Source: Oscillospiraceae bacterium
GTDB lineage: Bacteria; Bacillota; Clostridia; Oscillospirales; Oscillospiraceae
NCBI GenBank assembly: GCA_016296565.1
Contig: JAEDJB010000108.1
Coordinates: 1-6,207, forward strand
Length of the DNA: 6,207 nucleotides
Direction of reading: 5' to 3'
Under the pieces are notes generated by a model. The model saw only the letters and a program-made list of their open reading frames with translations, was not told where the DNA came from and made no database searches. This document shows, piece by piece, positions 1 through 5,581 of this stretch (position 1 is its first letter; each line of letters opens with the position of its first letter). The translations under genes were made by a program, and so were the position numbers.

Positions 1-700
1 CAAGGACAAGAACCTGTGGCACCTGAGCCACGAGGGCCTGGACCTGGAGGACCCCTCCAACGAGCCCAACCTGGACAAGCCCGGCTTCCTGGAAATGGGC
101 ATCTCCCCCTTCAAGGCTCCCGACACTCCCACCTACGTCACCCTGGACTTTGAGGCCGGCGTGCCCGTGGCCCTCAACGGCGAGAAGATGAAGGTCTCCC
201 AGATCATCGAAGGCCTGAACAAGGTAGGCGGTGAGAACGGCATCGGCATCCTGGACATCGTGGAAAACCGGCTGGTGGGCATGAAGGACCGGGGCGTGTA
301 CGAGACTCCCGGCGGCACCATCCTGTACTTCGCCCACGAGCAGCTGGAGATGATCACCGTGGACAAGGACACCCTCCACGCCAAGCAGAAGATGGCTGTG
401 GACTTTGCCGACCTGATCTACAACGGCAAGTGGTTCTCCCCCCTGCGGGAGGCTATGAGCGCCTTTGCTGACAAGGCCAACGAGTTCGTCACCGGCACTG
501 TCAAGCTGAAGCTCTACAAGGGCAACATCATCCCCGCCGGCATGACCTCCCCCTACTCCCTGTACTCCGAGGACATCGCCACCTTCAACGAGTCCGCCTT
601 TGACTACGACCAGAAGGACTCCGCCGGCTTCATCAATCTGTGGGGCCTGCCCGACACCGTTCAGGCACTGCGGGCAAAGGGTCTGCTGAACAAGAAATAA
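1..700 (+). CDS. argG: Argininosuccinate synthase, C-terminal part (5' end cut by window)
   Basis: This enzyme joins citrulline and aspartate using ATP to give argininosuccinate, the penultimate step of arginine synthesis, in the cytoplasm. The reading frame is open from base 2, and the visible 232 residues are a little over half of a protein that is usually about 400 residues. Recognisable ArgG landmarks, in order, are DKNLWHLSHEGLDLEDP at the window edge, SPFKAPDTPTYV, a GILDIVENRLVGMKDRG segment followed by VYETPGGTIL (substrate-binding region of the synthetase domain), and near the C-terminus SPYSLYSEDIATF and DSAGFINLWG, from the oligomerisation tail. The frame ends at TAA 698-700. The ATG at 95 is an internal methionine, because homology continues upstream of it. 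argH follows after 117 bases on the same strand, so the two last pathway enzymes are adjacent. The identification is secure; the start lies outside the window. Confidence 0.97.
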   Translation, partial: KDKNLWHLSHEGLDLEDPSNEPNLDKPGFLEMGISPFKAPDTPTYVTLDFEAGVPVALNGEKMKVSQIIEGLNKVGGENGIGILDIVENRLVGMKDRGVYETPGGTILYFAHEQLEMITVDKDTLHAKQKMAVDFADLIYNGKWFSPLREAMSAFADKANEFVTGTVKLKLYKGNIIPAGMTSPYSLYSEDIATFNESAFDYDQKDSAGFINLWGLPDTVQALRAKGLLNKK

Positions 701-715
701 TTACATTCCGTGATC

Positions 716-733
716 CCACTTCTGCGGAAGTGG
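716..733 (+). other. Small perfect hairpin after argG, C(UGCG)G apex
   Basis: Seven bases (716-722) pair perfectly with 727-733 around the loop TGCG at 723-726, closed by C722-G727. C(UGCG)G belongs to the UNCG class of unusually stable tetraloops. It starts 16 bases after the argG stop codon. There is no T-run directly after it (the first TTTT is at 746-749), so it does not look like a normal intrinsic terminator. It could protect or delimit the argG end of a longer transcript. Confidence 0.55.
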
Positions 734-751
734 AACGCTGCGAGGTTTTGT

Positions 752-790
752 GCGTCGGGCAGGAGCCGGATTTCCGCTCCTGCTCTGCGC
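752..790 (+). other. Long hairpin just upstream of the argH ribosome binding site
   Basis: Bases 752-769 can pair with 774-790 around the loop ATTT (770-773). The pairing includes one bulged C (766), one C-T mismatch (756/786) and two G-T wobbles; the core GCAGGAG/CTCCTGC is perfect. The stem ends 8 bases before the argH Shine-Dalgarno sequence. The bases after the stem (CGTTTATAA) have only three consecutive T, so a terminator function is weakly supported. A role in mRNA processing, stability or translation of argH is equally possible. Confidence 0.5.
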
Positions 791-797
791 CGTTTAT

Positions 798-807
798 AAG
801 GAAAGGA
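798..807 (+). promoter_or_regulatory. Ribosome binding site of argH
   Basis: The purine tract AAGGAAAGGA precedes the ATG at 818, with 10 bases between the AAAGGA part and the start codon. It supports 818 as the argH start, as does the family-typical N-terminus MKLWAGRF. Confidence 0.7.
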
Positions 808-817
808 TACAACGACT

Positions 818-2203
818 ATGAAATTATGGGCAGGACGGTTCCAGAAGGAGACCGACGACAAGGTCAACGACTTCAACTCCTCCATTTCCTTTGACGCCCG
901 CCTGTACAAGCAGGACATCACCGGCTCCATCGCCCACGCCACCATGCTGGGGGAGCAGGGCATCATCGCCAAAGAGGAAGCGGACAAGATCGTGGAGACC
1001 TTAAAGGTCCTCCTGGCCGAAATTGAGGACGGCAAGGTAGAGTTTACCAAGGACAGCGAGGACATCCACATGAACATGGAGGTGCTGCTCACCGAGCGCA
1101 TCGGCGCCACCGGTAAGCGGCTGCACACCGCCCGCAGCCGGAACGACCAGGTGGCCCTGGACTTCCGTCTGTTTGTAAAGGAAGAGATTCCCGTGATCGT
1201 GGGGATGCTGGTGGACCTGGAAAAGGCCCTCATCCGCCAGGCAGAGGCCAACCTGGACGCCATCATGCCCGGCTACACCCACCTTCAGCGGGCCCAGCCC
1301 ATCACCTTCGCCCACGCCATGATGGCCTACGCCAACATGTTCCGCCGGGACATCACCCGGCTGGAGGACTGCCGGGACCGGATGGACGAGTCCCCCCTGG
1401 GCTCCGGCGCCCTGGCCACCTCCACCCACCCCGTGGACCGGTTCCGCACGGCAGAGCTGCTGGGCTTTTCCAAGCCCATGGACAACTCTCTGGACGGGGT
1501 CTCCGACCGGGACTTTGCCATTGAGTTTCTCTCCGCCTGCTCCATTCTCATGATGCACCTGTCCCGGTTCTCCGAGGAGCTGATCCTCTGGTGCAGTTGG
1601 GAGTTCAAGTTCATTGAGCTGGACGACGCTTACGCCACCGGCTCCTCCATCATGCCCCAGAAGAAGAACCCCGACGTGGCCGAGCTGGTCCGGGGCAAGA
1701 CCGGTCGGGTTTACGGCTCCCTCATTACCCTCCTTACTGTCATGAAGGGCATCCCCCTGGCCTACAACAAGGACATGCAGGAGGACAAGGAACCGGTGTT
1801 CGACACCATCGACACCGTGGAGCTGTGCCTGCCTGTGTTCACCGCCATGATCGACACCCTCACGGTAAACCGGGCCAACATGCGCAAGGCGGCCAACGGC
1901 GGCTTCATCTCCGCCACCGACTGCGCCGACTATCTGGCCAAGAAGGGCATGCCCTTCCGGGAGGCCTACGGCATTGTGGGCAAGCTGGTGGGCCACTGTG
2001 TGGACACCGGCCACAGCCTGGAAACCCTCCCCCTGGAGGAGTACCAGAAGGTCTCCCCCTACTTCCAGGAGGACGTGTACGAGGCTCTGTCCCTGGAGAC
2101 CTGCGTGAACGGCCGGAAGGTCTACGGCGGCCCCGCCCCGGAGGCCGTGCTGAAACAGATCGAGAATCTGAAAGCTTTTGTCAAGGAGCGTGAGGAAGCA
2201 TGA
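818..2203 (+). CDS. argH: Argininosuccinate lyase
   Basis: The enzyme splits argininosuccinate into arginine and fumarate, the last step of arginine synthesis. It is a cytoplasmic homotetramer of the fumarase/aspartase superfamily. The 461-residue length is normal for the family. Visible signatures are the N-terminal MKLWAGRF, EDIHMNMEVLL (81-91), HTARSRNDQ (103-111), PGYTHLQRAQP (151-161, containing the conserved Thr-His pair), PLGSGALA (193-200), and the superfamily signature GSSIMPQKKNP (275-285), whose serine loop carries the catalytic Ser. The start is fixed by the MKLWAGRF consensus and the ribosome binding site at 798-807. The stop TGA overlaps the argC start as ATGA (2200-2203), implying translational coupling with argC. 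All key motifs are intact and nothing suggests truncation. Confidence 0.98.
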   Translation: MKLWAGRFQKETDDKVNDFNSSISFDARLYKQDITGSIAHATMLGEQGIIAKEEADKIVETLKVLLAEIEDGKVEFTKDSEDIHMNMEVLLTERIGATGKRLHTARSRNDQVALDFRLFVKEEIPVIVGMLVDLEKALIRQAEANLDAIMPGYTHLQRAQPITFAHAMMAYANMFRRDITRLEDCRDRMDESPLGSGALATSTHPVDRFRTAELLGFSKPMDNSLDGVSDRDFAIEFLSACSILMMHLSRFSEELILWCSWEFKFIELDDAYATGSSIMPQKKNPDVAELVRGKTGRVYGSLITLLTVMKGIPLAYNKDMQEDKEPVFDTIDTVELCLPVFTAMIDTLTVNRANMRKAANGGFISATDCADYLAKKGMPFREAYGIVGKLVGHCVDTGHSLETLPLEEYQKVSPYFQEDVYEALSLETCVNGRKVYGGPAPEAVLKQIENLKAFVKEREEA

Positions 2204-3135
2204 AGCCTGTGGTCTTTATTGACGGACGGGAGGGCACCACCGGCCTGCAGATTTACGACCGGCTGACCCCCCGCACGGACATTGAGCTGCTGCTCATTGA
2301 CGAGGAAAAGCGCAAGGACCCCGCCGAGCGGAAAAAGTGTCTGAACGCCGCCGACCTGGTGTTCCTGTGCCTGCCGGACGACGCGGCCCGGGAGGCCGTG
2401 GCCATGATCGAAAACCCCAACACCCGGGTGATCGACGCCTCCACCGCCCACCGCACCGCCCCCGGCTGGGACTACGGTTTCCCTGAGCTCTCTCCCCGGC
2501 ACCGGGAGGCCATCATCCACTCCAAGCGGGTGGCAAACCCCGGCTGCCACGCCTCCGGGTTTATTTCCTCTGTGTACCCCCTGGTGCAGCTGGGCTTTCT
2601 CCCGGCGGACTACCCCCTGTGCGCCTACTCCCTCACCGGCTACTCCGGCGGGGGCAAGAAGCTCATCGCCGAGTACCAGGACCCCAACCGGGACCCCCGG
2701 CACAGCTCCGCCCGGATCTATGGCACCAACCTGCAGCACAAGCACCTGCCGGAAATGGTCCACGTCTGCGGCCTGACAGCTCCCCCGGTGTTCCACCCCA
2801 TTCTGGGGGACTACATCCAGGGCATGGCCACCACCATTCTGCTGCACAACAACACCATCCCCGGCTGTCCCACCGCCTACAATATTTATAATATTCTGGA
2901 CGCCTACTATGAAGGACAGACCTTTGTGTCTGTTGCCCCCTTCGGCGGGGAGGAACCGGTGATTTACTCCGACACCCTGGTGGGCACCAACCAGCTGCAG
3001 CTCATCGTCTGCGGCCACGAGGAGCAGACCACCATCACCGCCCTGTTCGACAACCTGGGCAAAGGCGCCTCCGGCGCGGCGGTGCAGAACATGAACCTGA
3101 TGCTGGGCTTTGATGAGACGGCTGGGCTTCTGTGA
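2200..3135 (+). CDS. argC: N-acetyl-gamma-glutamyl-phosphate reductase, short ('uncommon') type
   Basis: ArgC reduces N-acetylglutamyl 5-phosphate with NADPH to N-acetylglutamate 5-semialdehyde, the third step of ornithine synthesis. At 311 residues it matches the shorter ArgC subfamily (about 310 residues) rather than the common form of about 340. The N-terminal VFIDGREGTTGLQI (5-18) is the dinucleotide-binding glycine motif. STAHRTAPGWDYGFPEL (81-97) is typical of the family. The catalytic cysteine is Cys116 in NPGCHASG (113-120), and the catalytic-base histidine lies in HKHLPE (180-185). The start ATG overlaps the argH stop by four bases with no intervening gap, and the GGAG in the argH 3' end (about 2185-2188) may serve as ribosome binding site. 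An odd patch of AT-only codons encodes NIYNI at residues 228-232. The identification is firm; the subfamily assignment rests on length and motif style. Confidence 0.96.
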   Translation: MKPVVFIDGREGTTGLQIYDRLTPRTDIELLLIDEEKRKDPAERKKCLNAADLVFLCLPDDAAREAVAMIENPNTRVIDASTAHRTAPGWDYGFPELSPRHREAIIHSKRVANPGCHASGFISSVYPLVQLGFLPADYPLCAYSLTGYSGGGKKLIAEYQDPNRDPRHSSARIYGTNLQHKHLPEMVHVCGLTAPPVFHPILGDYIQGMATTILLHNNTIPGCPTAYNIYNILDAYYEGQTFVSVAPFGGEEPVIYSDTLVGTNQLQLIVCGHEEQTTITALFDNLGKGASGAAVQNMNLMLGFDETAGLL

Positions 3136-3210
3136 CTTTTTTGCAGGCACGTCCCTACCACAGCCGTTCCGGCACACCGCACCTTATTCCAAATTCACCC
3201 ATTCCTACTT

Positions 3211-3219
3211 AAAGGAGGA
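3211..3219 (+). promoter_or_regulatory. Ribosome binding site deciding the argJ start
   Basis: AAAGGAGGA lies 7 bases before the ATG at 3227. This near-perfect Shine-Dalgarno, together with the ArgJ homology beginning at MNTIPGGITAPKGF, argues against the longer in-frame start at 3110, which would overlap argC by 26 bases. The rest of the 91-base argC-argJ gap (3136-3226) shows a T-run at 3136-3141, directly after the argC stop, with no stable stem before it, and no convincing promoter. Confidence 0.9.
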
Positions 3220-3226
3220 TACTCAT

Positions 3227-4462
3227 ATGAACACCATTCCCGGCGGCATCACCGCCCCCAAGGGTTTCAAGGCCGCAGGCATCCACTGCGGCGTGAAGGA
3301 CAACTTCACTACCCCCCAGCCTGAGAAGAAGGACCTGGCCATGGTTCTCTCCCAGGTCCCCTGCGCCGCGGCAGGCACCTACACCAAGAACGTGGTGAAG
3401 GCTGACCCCGTCATCCTCACCAGGGAATACCTGGCCGACCGCAAGGCCCAGGGCGTCATCATCGACAGTGGCAACGCCAACGCCTGCGCCCCCAAGGGCA
3501 TGGAAAACGCCCTGCGCATGGCCCAGGCCGCTGCCGCCGCCACCGGTCTGGCCCCCCAGGACTTTGCCGTGTGCTCCACCGGCATCATCGGCGTGGAGCT
3601 GAACATCGACGCCATCGAGAAGGGCGTGCCCACCCTGGTCTCCGCCCTGTCGGACAGCGCCGCCGCCTCTGACGACGCAGCCCACGCCATCATGACCACC
3701 GACCTGAAGAAGAAGGAGATCGCCGTTCAGACCCAGGTGGGGGGCAAGACCGTCACCGTGGGCGCCATCGCCAAGGGCTCCGGCATGATCCACCCCAACA
3801 TGGGCACCATGATCTGCGTGGTCACCACCGACTGCGCCATTGACGGCGAGGTCCTCCAGTCCATGCTCCTGGACGTGGTGAACAAGACCTTCAACCGGGT
3901 CACCGTGGACGGAGACACCTCCACCAACGACACCTGTGTGGTTCTGGCCAACGGCCTGGCAGAGAATGCCCCCATCACCGGCCCCGGCGCGGATTACGAC
4001 GCCTTCCGGGCCGCCCTGCTGGAGGTCTGCCAGTATGAGGCCAAGATGATCGCCGGGGACGGCGAGGGCGCCAGCCACCTGCTCACCTGCACCGTCCAGG
4101 GCGCTGCCACCGAGGAAAAGGCCGAGTTCATGGCCAAGGCTGTGGTCCGCTCCCCCCTGGTGAAGTGCGCGGTCTACGGGGCCGACGCCAACTGGGGCCG
4201 TGTCCTGTGCGCCATCGGCTACTCCGGGGCGGAGTTCGACCCCAAGGCCGTGGAGGTCAAGTTCCAGTCCAAGGCCGGCGAGCTGCTGGTCTGCGCCGAT
4301 GGCCAGGGCGTGGTCTTTGACGAGGACGTGGCCAAGAAGGTCCTGTCTGAGGAAGAGGTCATCATCCTGGTGACCCTCACCGAAGGCACCGCCTCCTGCT
4401 CCTGCTGGGGCTGCGACCTGACCTACGACTACGTCAAGATCAACGGCGACTACAGAAGCTGA
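3227..4462 (+). CDS. argJ: Glutamate N-acetyltransferase / ornithine acetyltransferase
   Basis: ArgJ moves the acetyl group from N-acetylornithine to glutamate, giving ornithine and N-acetylglutamate. This closes the acetyl cycle; bifunctional members also acetylate glutamate from acetyl-CoA. The 411 residues are normal length. The protein is a self-cleaving N-terminal nucleophile enzyme: KGSGMIHPNMGT-M (183-195) is the autocleavage site, and Thr194 becomes the N-terminal nucleophile of the beta chain. Other motifs are SGNANAC (81-87), the oxyanion-hole segment STGIIG (117-122), TVDGDTSTNDT (226-236), EGAS (280-283), GADANWGRV (318-326) and the C-terminal YDYVKINGDYRS. The residue before the nucleophile is Gly193, where most family members have Ala. 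The start was chosen from the ribosome binding site at 3211-3219. The gene lies 26 bases before argB, clearly in the same operon. Whether it is mono- or bifunctional cannot be told from the sequence. Confidence 0.97.
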   Translation: MNTIPGGITAPKGFKAAGIHCGVKDNFTTPQPEKKDLAMVLSQVPCAAAGTYTKNVVKADPVILTREYLADRKAQGVIIDSGNANACAPKGMENALRMAQAAAAATGLAPQDFAVCSTGIIGVELNIDAIEKGVPTLVSALSDSAAASDDAAHAIMTTDLKKKEIAVQTQVGGKTVTVGAIAKGSGMIHPNMGTMICVVTTDCAIDGEVLQSMLLDVVNKTFNRVTVDGDTSTNDTCVVLANGLAENAPITGPGADYDAFRAALLEVCQYEAKMIAGDGEGASHLLTCTVQGAATEEKAEFMAKAVVRSPLVKCAVYGADANWGRVLCAIGYSGAEFDPKAVEVKFQSKAGELLVCADGQGVVFDEDVAKKVLSEEEVIILVTLTEGTASCSCWGCDLTYDYVKINGDYRS

Positions 4463-4471
4463 ATCCCCGAC

Positions 4472-4479
4472 AGGAGAGG
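4472..4479 (+). promoter_or_regulatory. Ribosome binding site of argB
   Basis: AGGAGAGG ends 9 bases before the ATG at 4489. A second in-frame ATG at 4495 (third codon) is possible but less well spaced. The argJ-argB gap of 26 bases holds nothing else. Confidence 0.8.
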
Positions 4480-4488
4480 AAATCACCC

Positions 4489-5349
4489 ATGGACATGAAC
4501 AACTATCTGGAGCGGTCCACCGTCCTGGTGGAGGCTCTGCCCTATATCCAAAAGTACTACGGCAAGACCGTGGTGATTAAGTACGGCGGCAACGCCATGA
4601 TCTCCGAGGAGCTGCGCAGCGCGGTCATCAGCGACATCATCCTGCTGAACCTGGTTGGGGTGCGGGTGGTGATGGTCCACGGCGGCGGCCCGGAGATCGG
4701 CCAGATGCTCACCAAGGTGGGCAAGCAGTCCCACTTTGTGGACGGCCTGCGGTACACCGACGAGGAGACCATGGACATCGTCCAGCAGGTCCTCTGCGGC
4801 AAGGTGAACAAGCGCCTGGTCTCCATCATCAACAACCTGGGCGGCAAGGCCATCGGCCTGTGCGGCCTGGACGGGGCCCTCTTCCAGGCCAAGAAGCTGG
4901 ACGAGAAGTACGGCCTGGTGGGCAAGATCGTGAAGGTCTGCCCCCAGGTGGTAGAGGACACCCTGGCCGCCGGCTACATCCCCGTGATCTCCACCGTGGC
5001 CCTGGGTATCGACAACGACACCGCCTACAACATCAACGCCGACACCGCCGCTGCGGAGTTGGCCATCGCCCTGGGGGCGGAAAAGCTCATCCTGCTCACC
5101 GACGTGCGGGGCGTGCTCCGGGACCCCAAGGACGACAGCACCCTCATCCCCCAGATCCGGCTCCAGGACGTGCCCGGCCTTATGGCCAGCGGCATCATCG
5201 GCGGCGGCATGATCCCCAAGATTCAGTGCTGCGTGGACGCCGTGGAGCAGGGGGTTCACCGCACCCACATTCTGGACGGCCGCATTCCCCACTCCATCCT
5301 CACCGAAATGCTTTCTCACAAGGGCATTGGCACCATGATCTGGGAGTAA
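4489..5349 (+). CDS. argB: N-acetylglutamate kinase, arginine-sensitive type
   Basis: ArgB phosphorylates N-acetylglutamate with ATP, the second step of ornithine synthesis and the usual control point when ArgJ recycles acetyl groups. The protein has 286 residues and belongs to the amino-acid kinase family. Motifs are VIKYGGNAM (29-37, catalytic Lys31), VHGGGPEIGQML (63-74), substrate-binding Arg88 in LRYT, NINADTAA (181-188, with Asp185 the likely catalytic-site organiser), LLTDVRGVL (202-210) and GGGMIPK (238-244, Lys244 at the transition state). The N-terminal helix region VLVEALPYIQKYYGK (12-26) and the C-terminal HSILTEMLSHKGIGTMI are the features of arginine-inhibited hexameric kinases such as the Thermotoga enzyme. 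Feedback inhibition is therefore likely, but it is inferred. The gene is followed within two bases by a large inverted repeat. Confidence 0.97.
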   Translation: MDMNNYLERSTVLVEALPYIQKYYGKTVVIKYGGNAMISEELRSAVISDIILLNLVGVRVVMVHGGGPEIGQMLTKVGKQSHFVDGLRYTDEETMDIVQQVLCGKVNKRLVSIINNLGGKAIGLCGLDGALFQAKKLDEKYGLVGKIVKVCPQVVEDTLAAGYIPVISTVALGIDNDTAYNINADTAAAELAIALGAEKLILLTDVRGVLRDPKDDSTLIPQIRLQDVPGLMASGIIGGGMIPKIQCCVDAVEQGVHRTHILDGRIPHSILTEMLSHKGIGTMIWE

Positions 5350-5350
5350 A

Positions 5351-5382
5351 TCATTTGAAAAAGGCAAGCCTTTTCCAAATGA
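5351..5382 (+). repeat. 32-base near-perfect inverted repeat after argB
   Basis: The 15-base arms 5351-5365 and 5368-5382 are complementary except for one A-C mismatch, with AA at the centre. It begins one base after the argB stop codon. It is AT-rich in a GC-rich neighbourhood. In RNA it would form a stem of about 14 positions with a CAAG loop. The 3' arm contains TTTT, but no T-run follows the stem, so it is not a canonical intrinsic terminator. A terminator, an mRNA 3'-end stabiliser or a protein-binding palindrome are all possible. Confidence 0.6.
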
Positions 5383-5390
5383 CTGGATCA

Positions 5391-5437
5391 CAGCCCGCTG
5401 CATCGCACGGGCCTGCGGCCCGCACGTTTGCGGGCTG
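5391..5437 (+). repeat. Overlapping, mutually exclusive stem-loops
   Basis: Three perfect pairings share bases. The outer arms CAGCCCGC (5391-5398) and GCGGGCTG (5430-5437) enclose CGGGCC/GGCCCG (5408-5413 with 5417-5422, loop TGC). An alternative hairpin pairs GCCCGCA (5418-5424) with TGCGGGC (5429-5435) around CGTT. The alternative excludes the other two. Nested and alternative folding of this kind resembles an attenuator, but no terminator-type T-run or leader peptide was found. Confidence 0.5.
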
Positions 5438-5443
5438 AGCAGT

Positions 5444-5476
5444 ATGTTTGCCGCCGTACACGCCGCCGGCAAACAT
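5444..5476 (+). repeat. 10-base perfect inverted repeat in the argB-argD gap
   Basis: ATGTTTGCCG (5444-5453) is the exact reverse complement of CGGCAAACAT (5467-5476), separated by 13 GC-rich bases. It would form a stable stem-loop in RNA. The GTTTGC portion also occurs at 5426-5431, so the 3' arm has an alternative partner upstream. Confidence 0.55.
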
Positions 5477-5488
5477 GATTTCACCTTC

Positions 5489-5510
5489 TTTCGCCGCTGC
5501 GGCGGCGAAA
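5489..5510 (+). repeat. 9-base perfect hairpin with C(UGCG)G tetraloop
   Basis: TTTCGCCGC (5489-5497) pairs perfectly with GCGGCGAAA (5502-5510) around TGCG. The apex C(UGCG)G is a UNCG-class tetraloop, as in the hairpin after argG. The outer A-T pairs and inner GC core make it nearly symmetrical. No T-run follows on the + strand. Read on the - strand, the stem ends in TTT only. Confidence 0.55.
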
Positions 5511-5528
5511 CTCTACGAGGTTCCCAGC

Positions 5529-5542
5529 ACCCCTGCGGGGGT
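5529..5542 (+). repeat. Short hairpin with C(UGCG)G tetraloop before argD
   Basis: ACCCC (5529-5533) pairs with GGGGT (5538-5542) around TGCG. It is the last of the chain of stem-loops in the argB-argD gap. The following AT-rich stretch 5543-5560 contains CATAAT (5550-5555), which resembles a -10 box but has no fitting -35 sequence. Confidence 0.4.
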
Positions 5543-5565
5543 ACAATTTCATAATCTTTCCCCAG

Positions 5566-5575
5566 AAAAGGAGGT
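5566..5575 (+). promoter_or_regulatory. Ribosome binding site deciding the argD start
   Basis: AAAAGGAGGT is a near-perfect Shine-Dalgarno. Two in-frame ATG codons follow at 5576 and 5582. The first lies only one base after GGAGGT's core, too close for initiation, whereas 5582 has 7 bases of spacing. The start is therefore placed at 5582. Confidence 0.85.
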
Positions 5576-5581
5576 ATGACC

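Noticed and set aside
3136..3226. Terminator after argC (T-run right after the stop codon)
   Set aside because: No stable stem precedes the T-run, and the only inverted repeat in the gap (GCCG-TTC-CGGC) is 4 bases long and lies after it.
3209..4486. Long antisense open frame (425 codons) opposite argJ, with similar ones opposite argH (1001-2014), argC (2122-3177) and argB (4483-5583)
   Set aside because: They mirror real genes with GC-rich third positions, have compositions dominated by Gly, Val, His and Leu, no ribosome binding sites and no recognisable domains. They are shadows of the sense genes.
4860..5438. Alternative-frame + strand ORF running from argB into the gap
   Set aside because: It is Arg/Gly/Pro/His-rich and overlaps the well-supported argB frame; the part in the gap follows inverted repeats rather than codon bias.
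5543..5565. Possible promoter for argD (TACAAT at 5542-5547, CATAAT at 5550-5555)
   Set aside because: No TTGACA-like hexamer lies at 16-18 bases upstream of either; AT-richness alone is insufficient.
5350..5581. ArgR/AhrC operator or T-box leader in the argB-argD gap
   Set aside because: No convincing ARG-box palindrome and no T-box conserved AGGGTGGNACCGCG-like sequence were found; the palindromes present are of different sequence.
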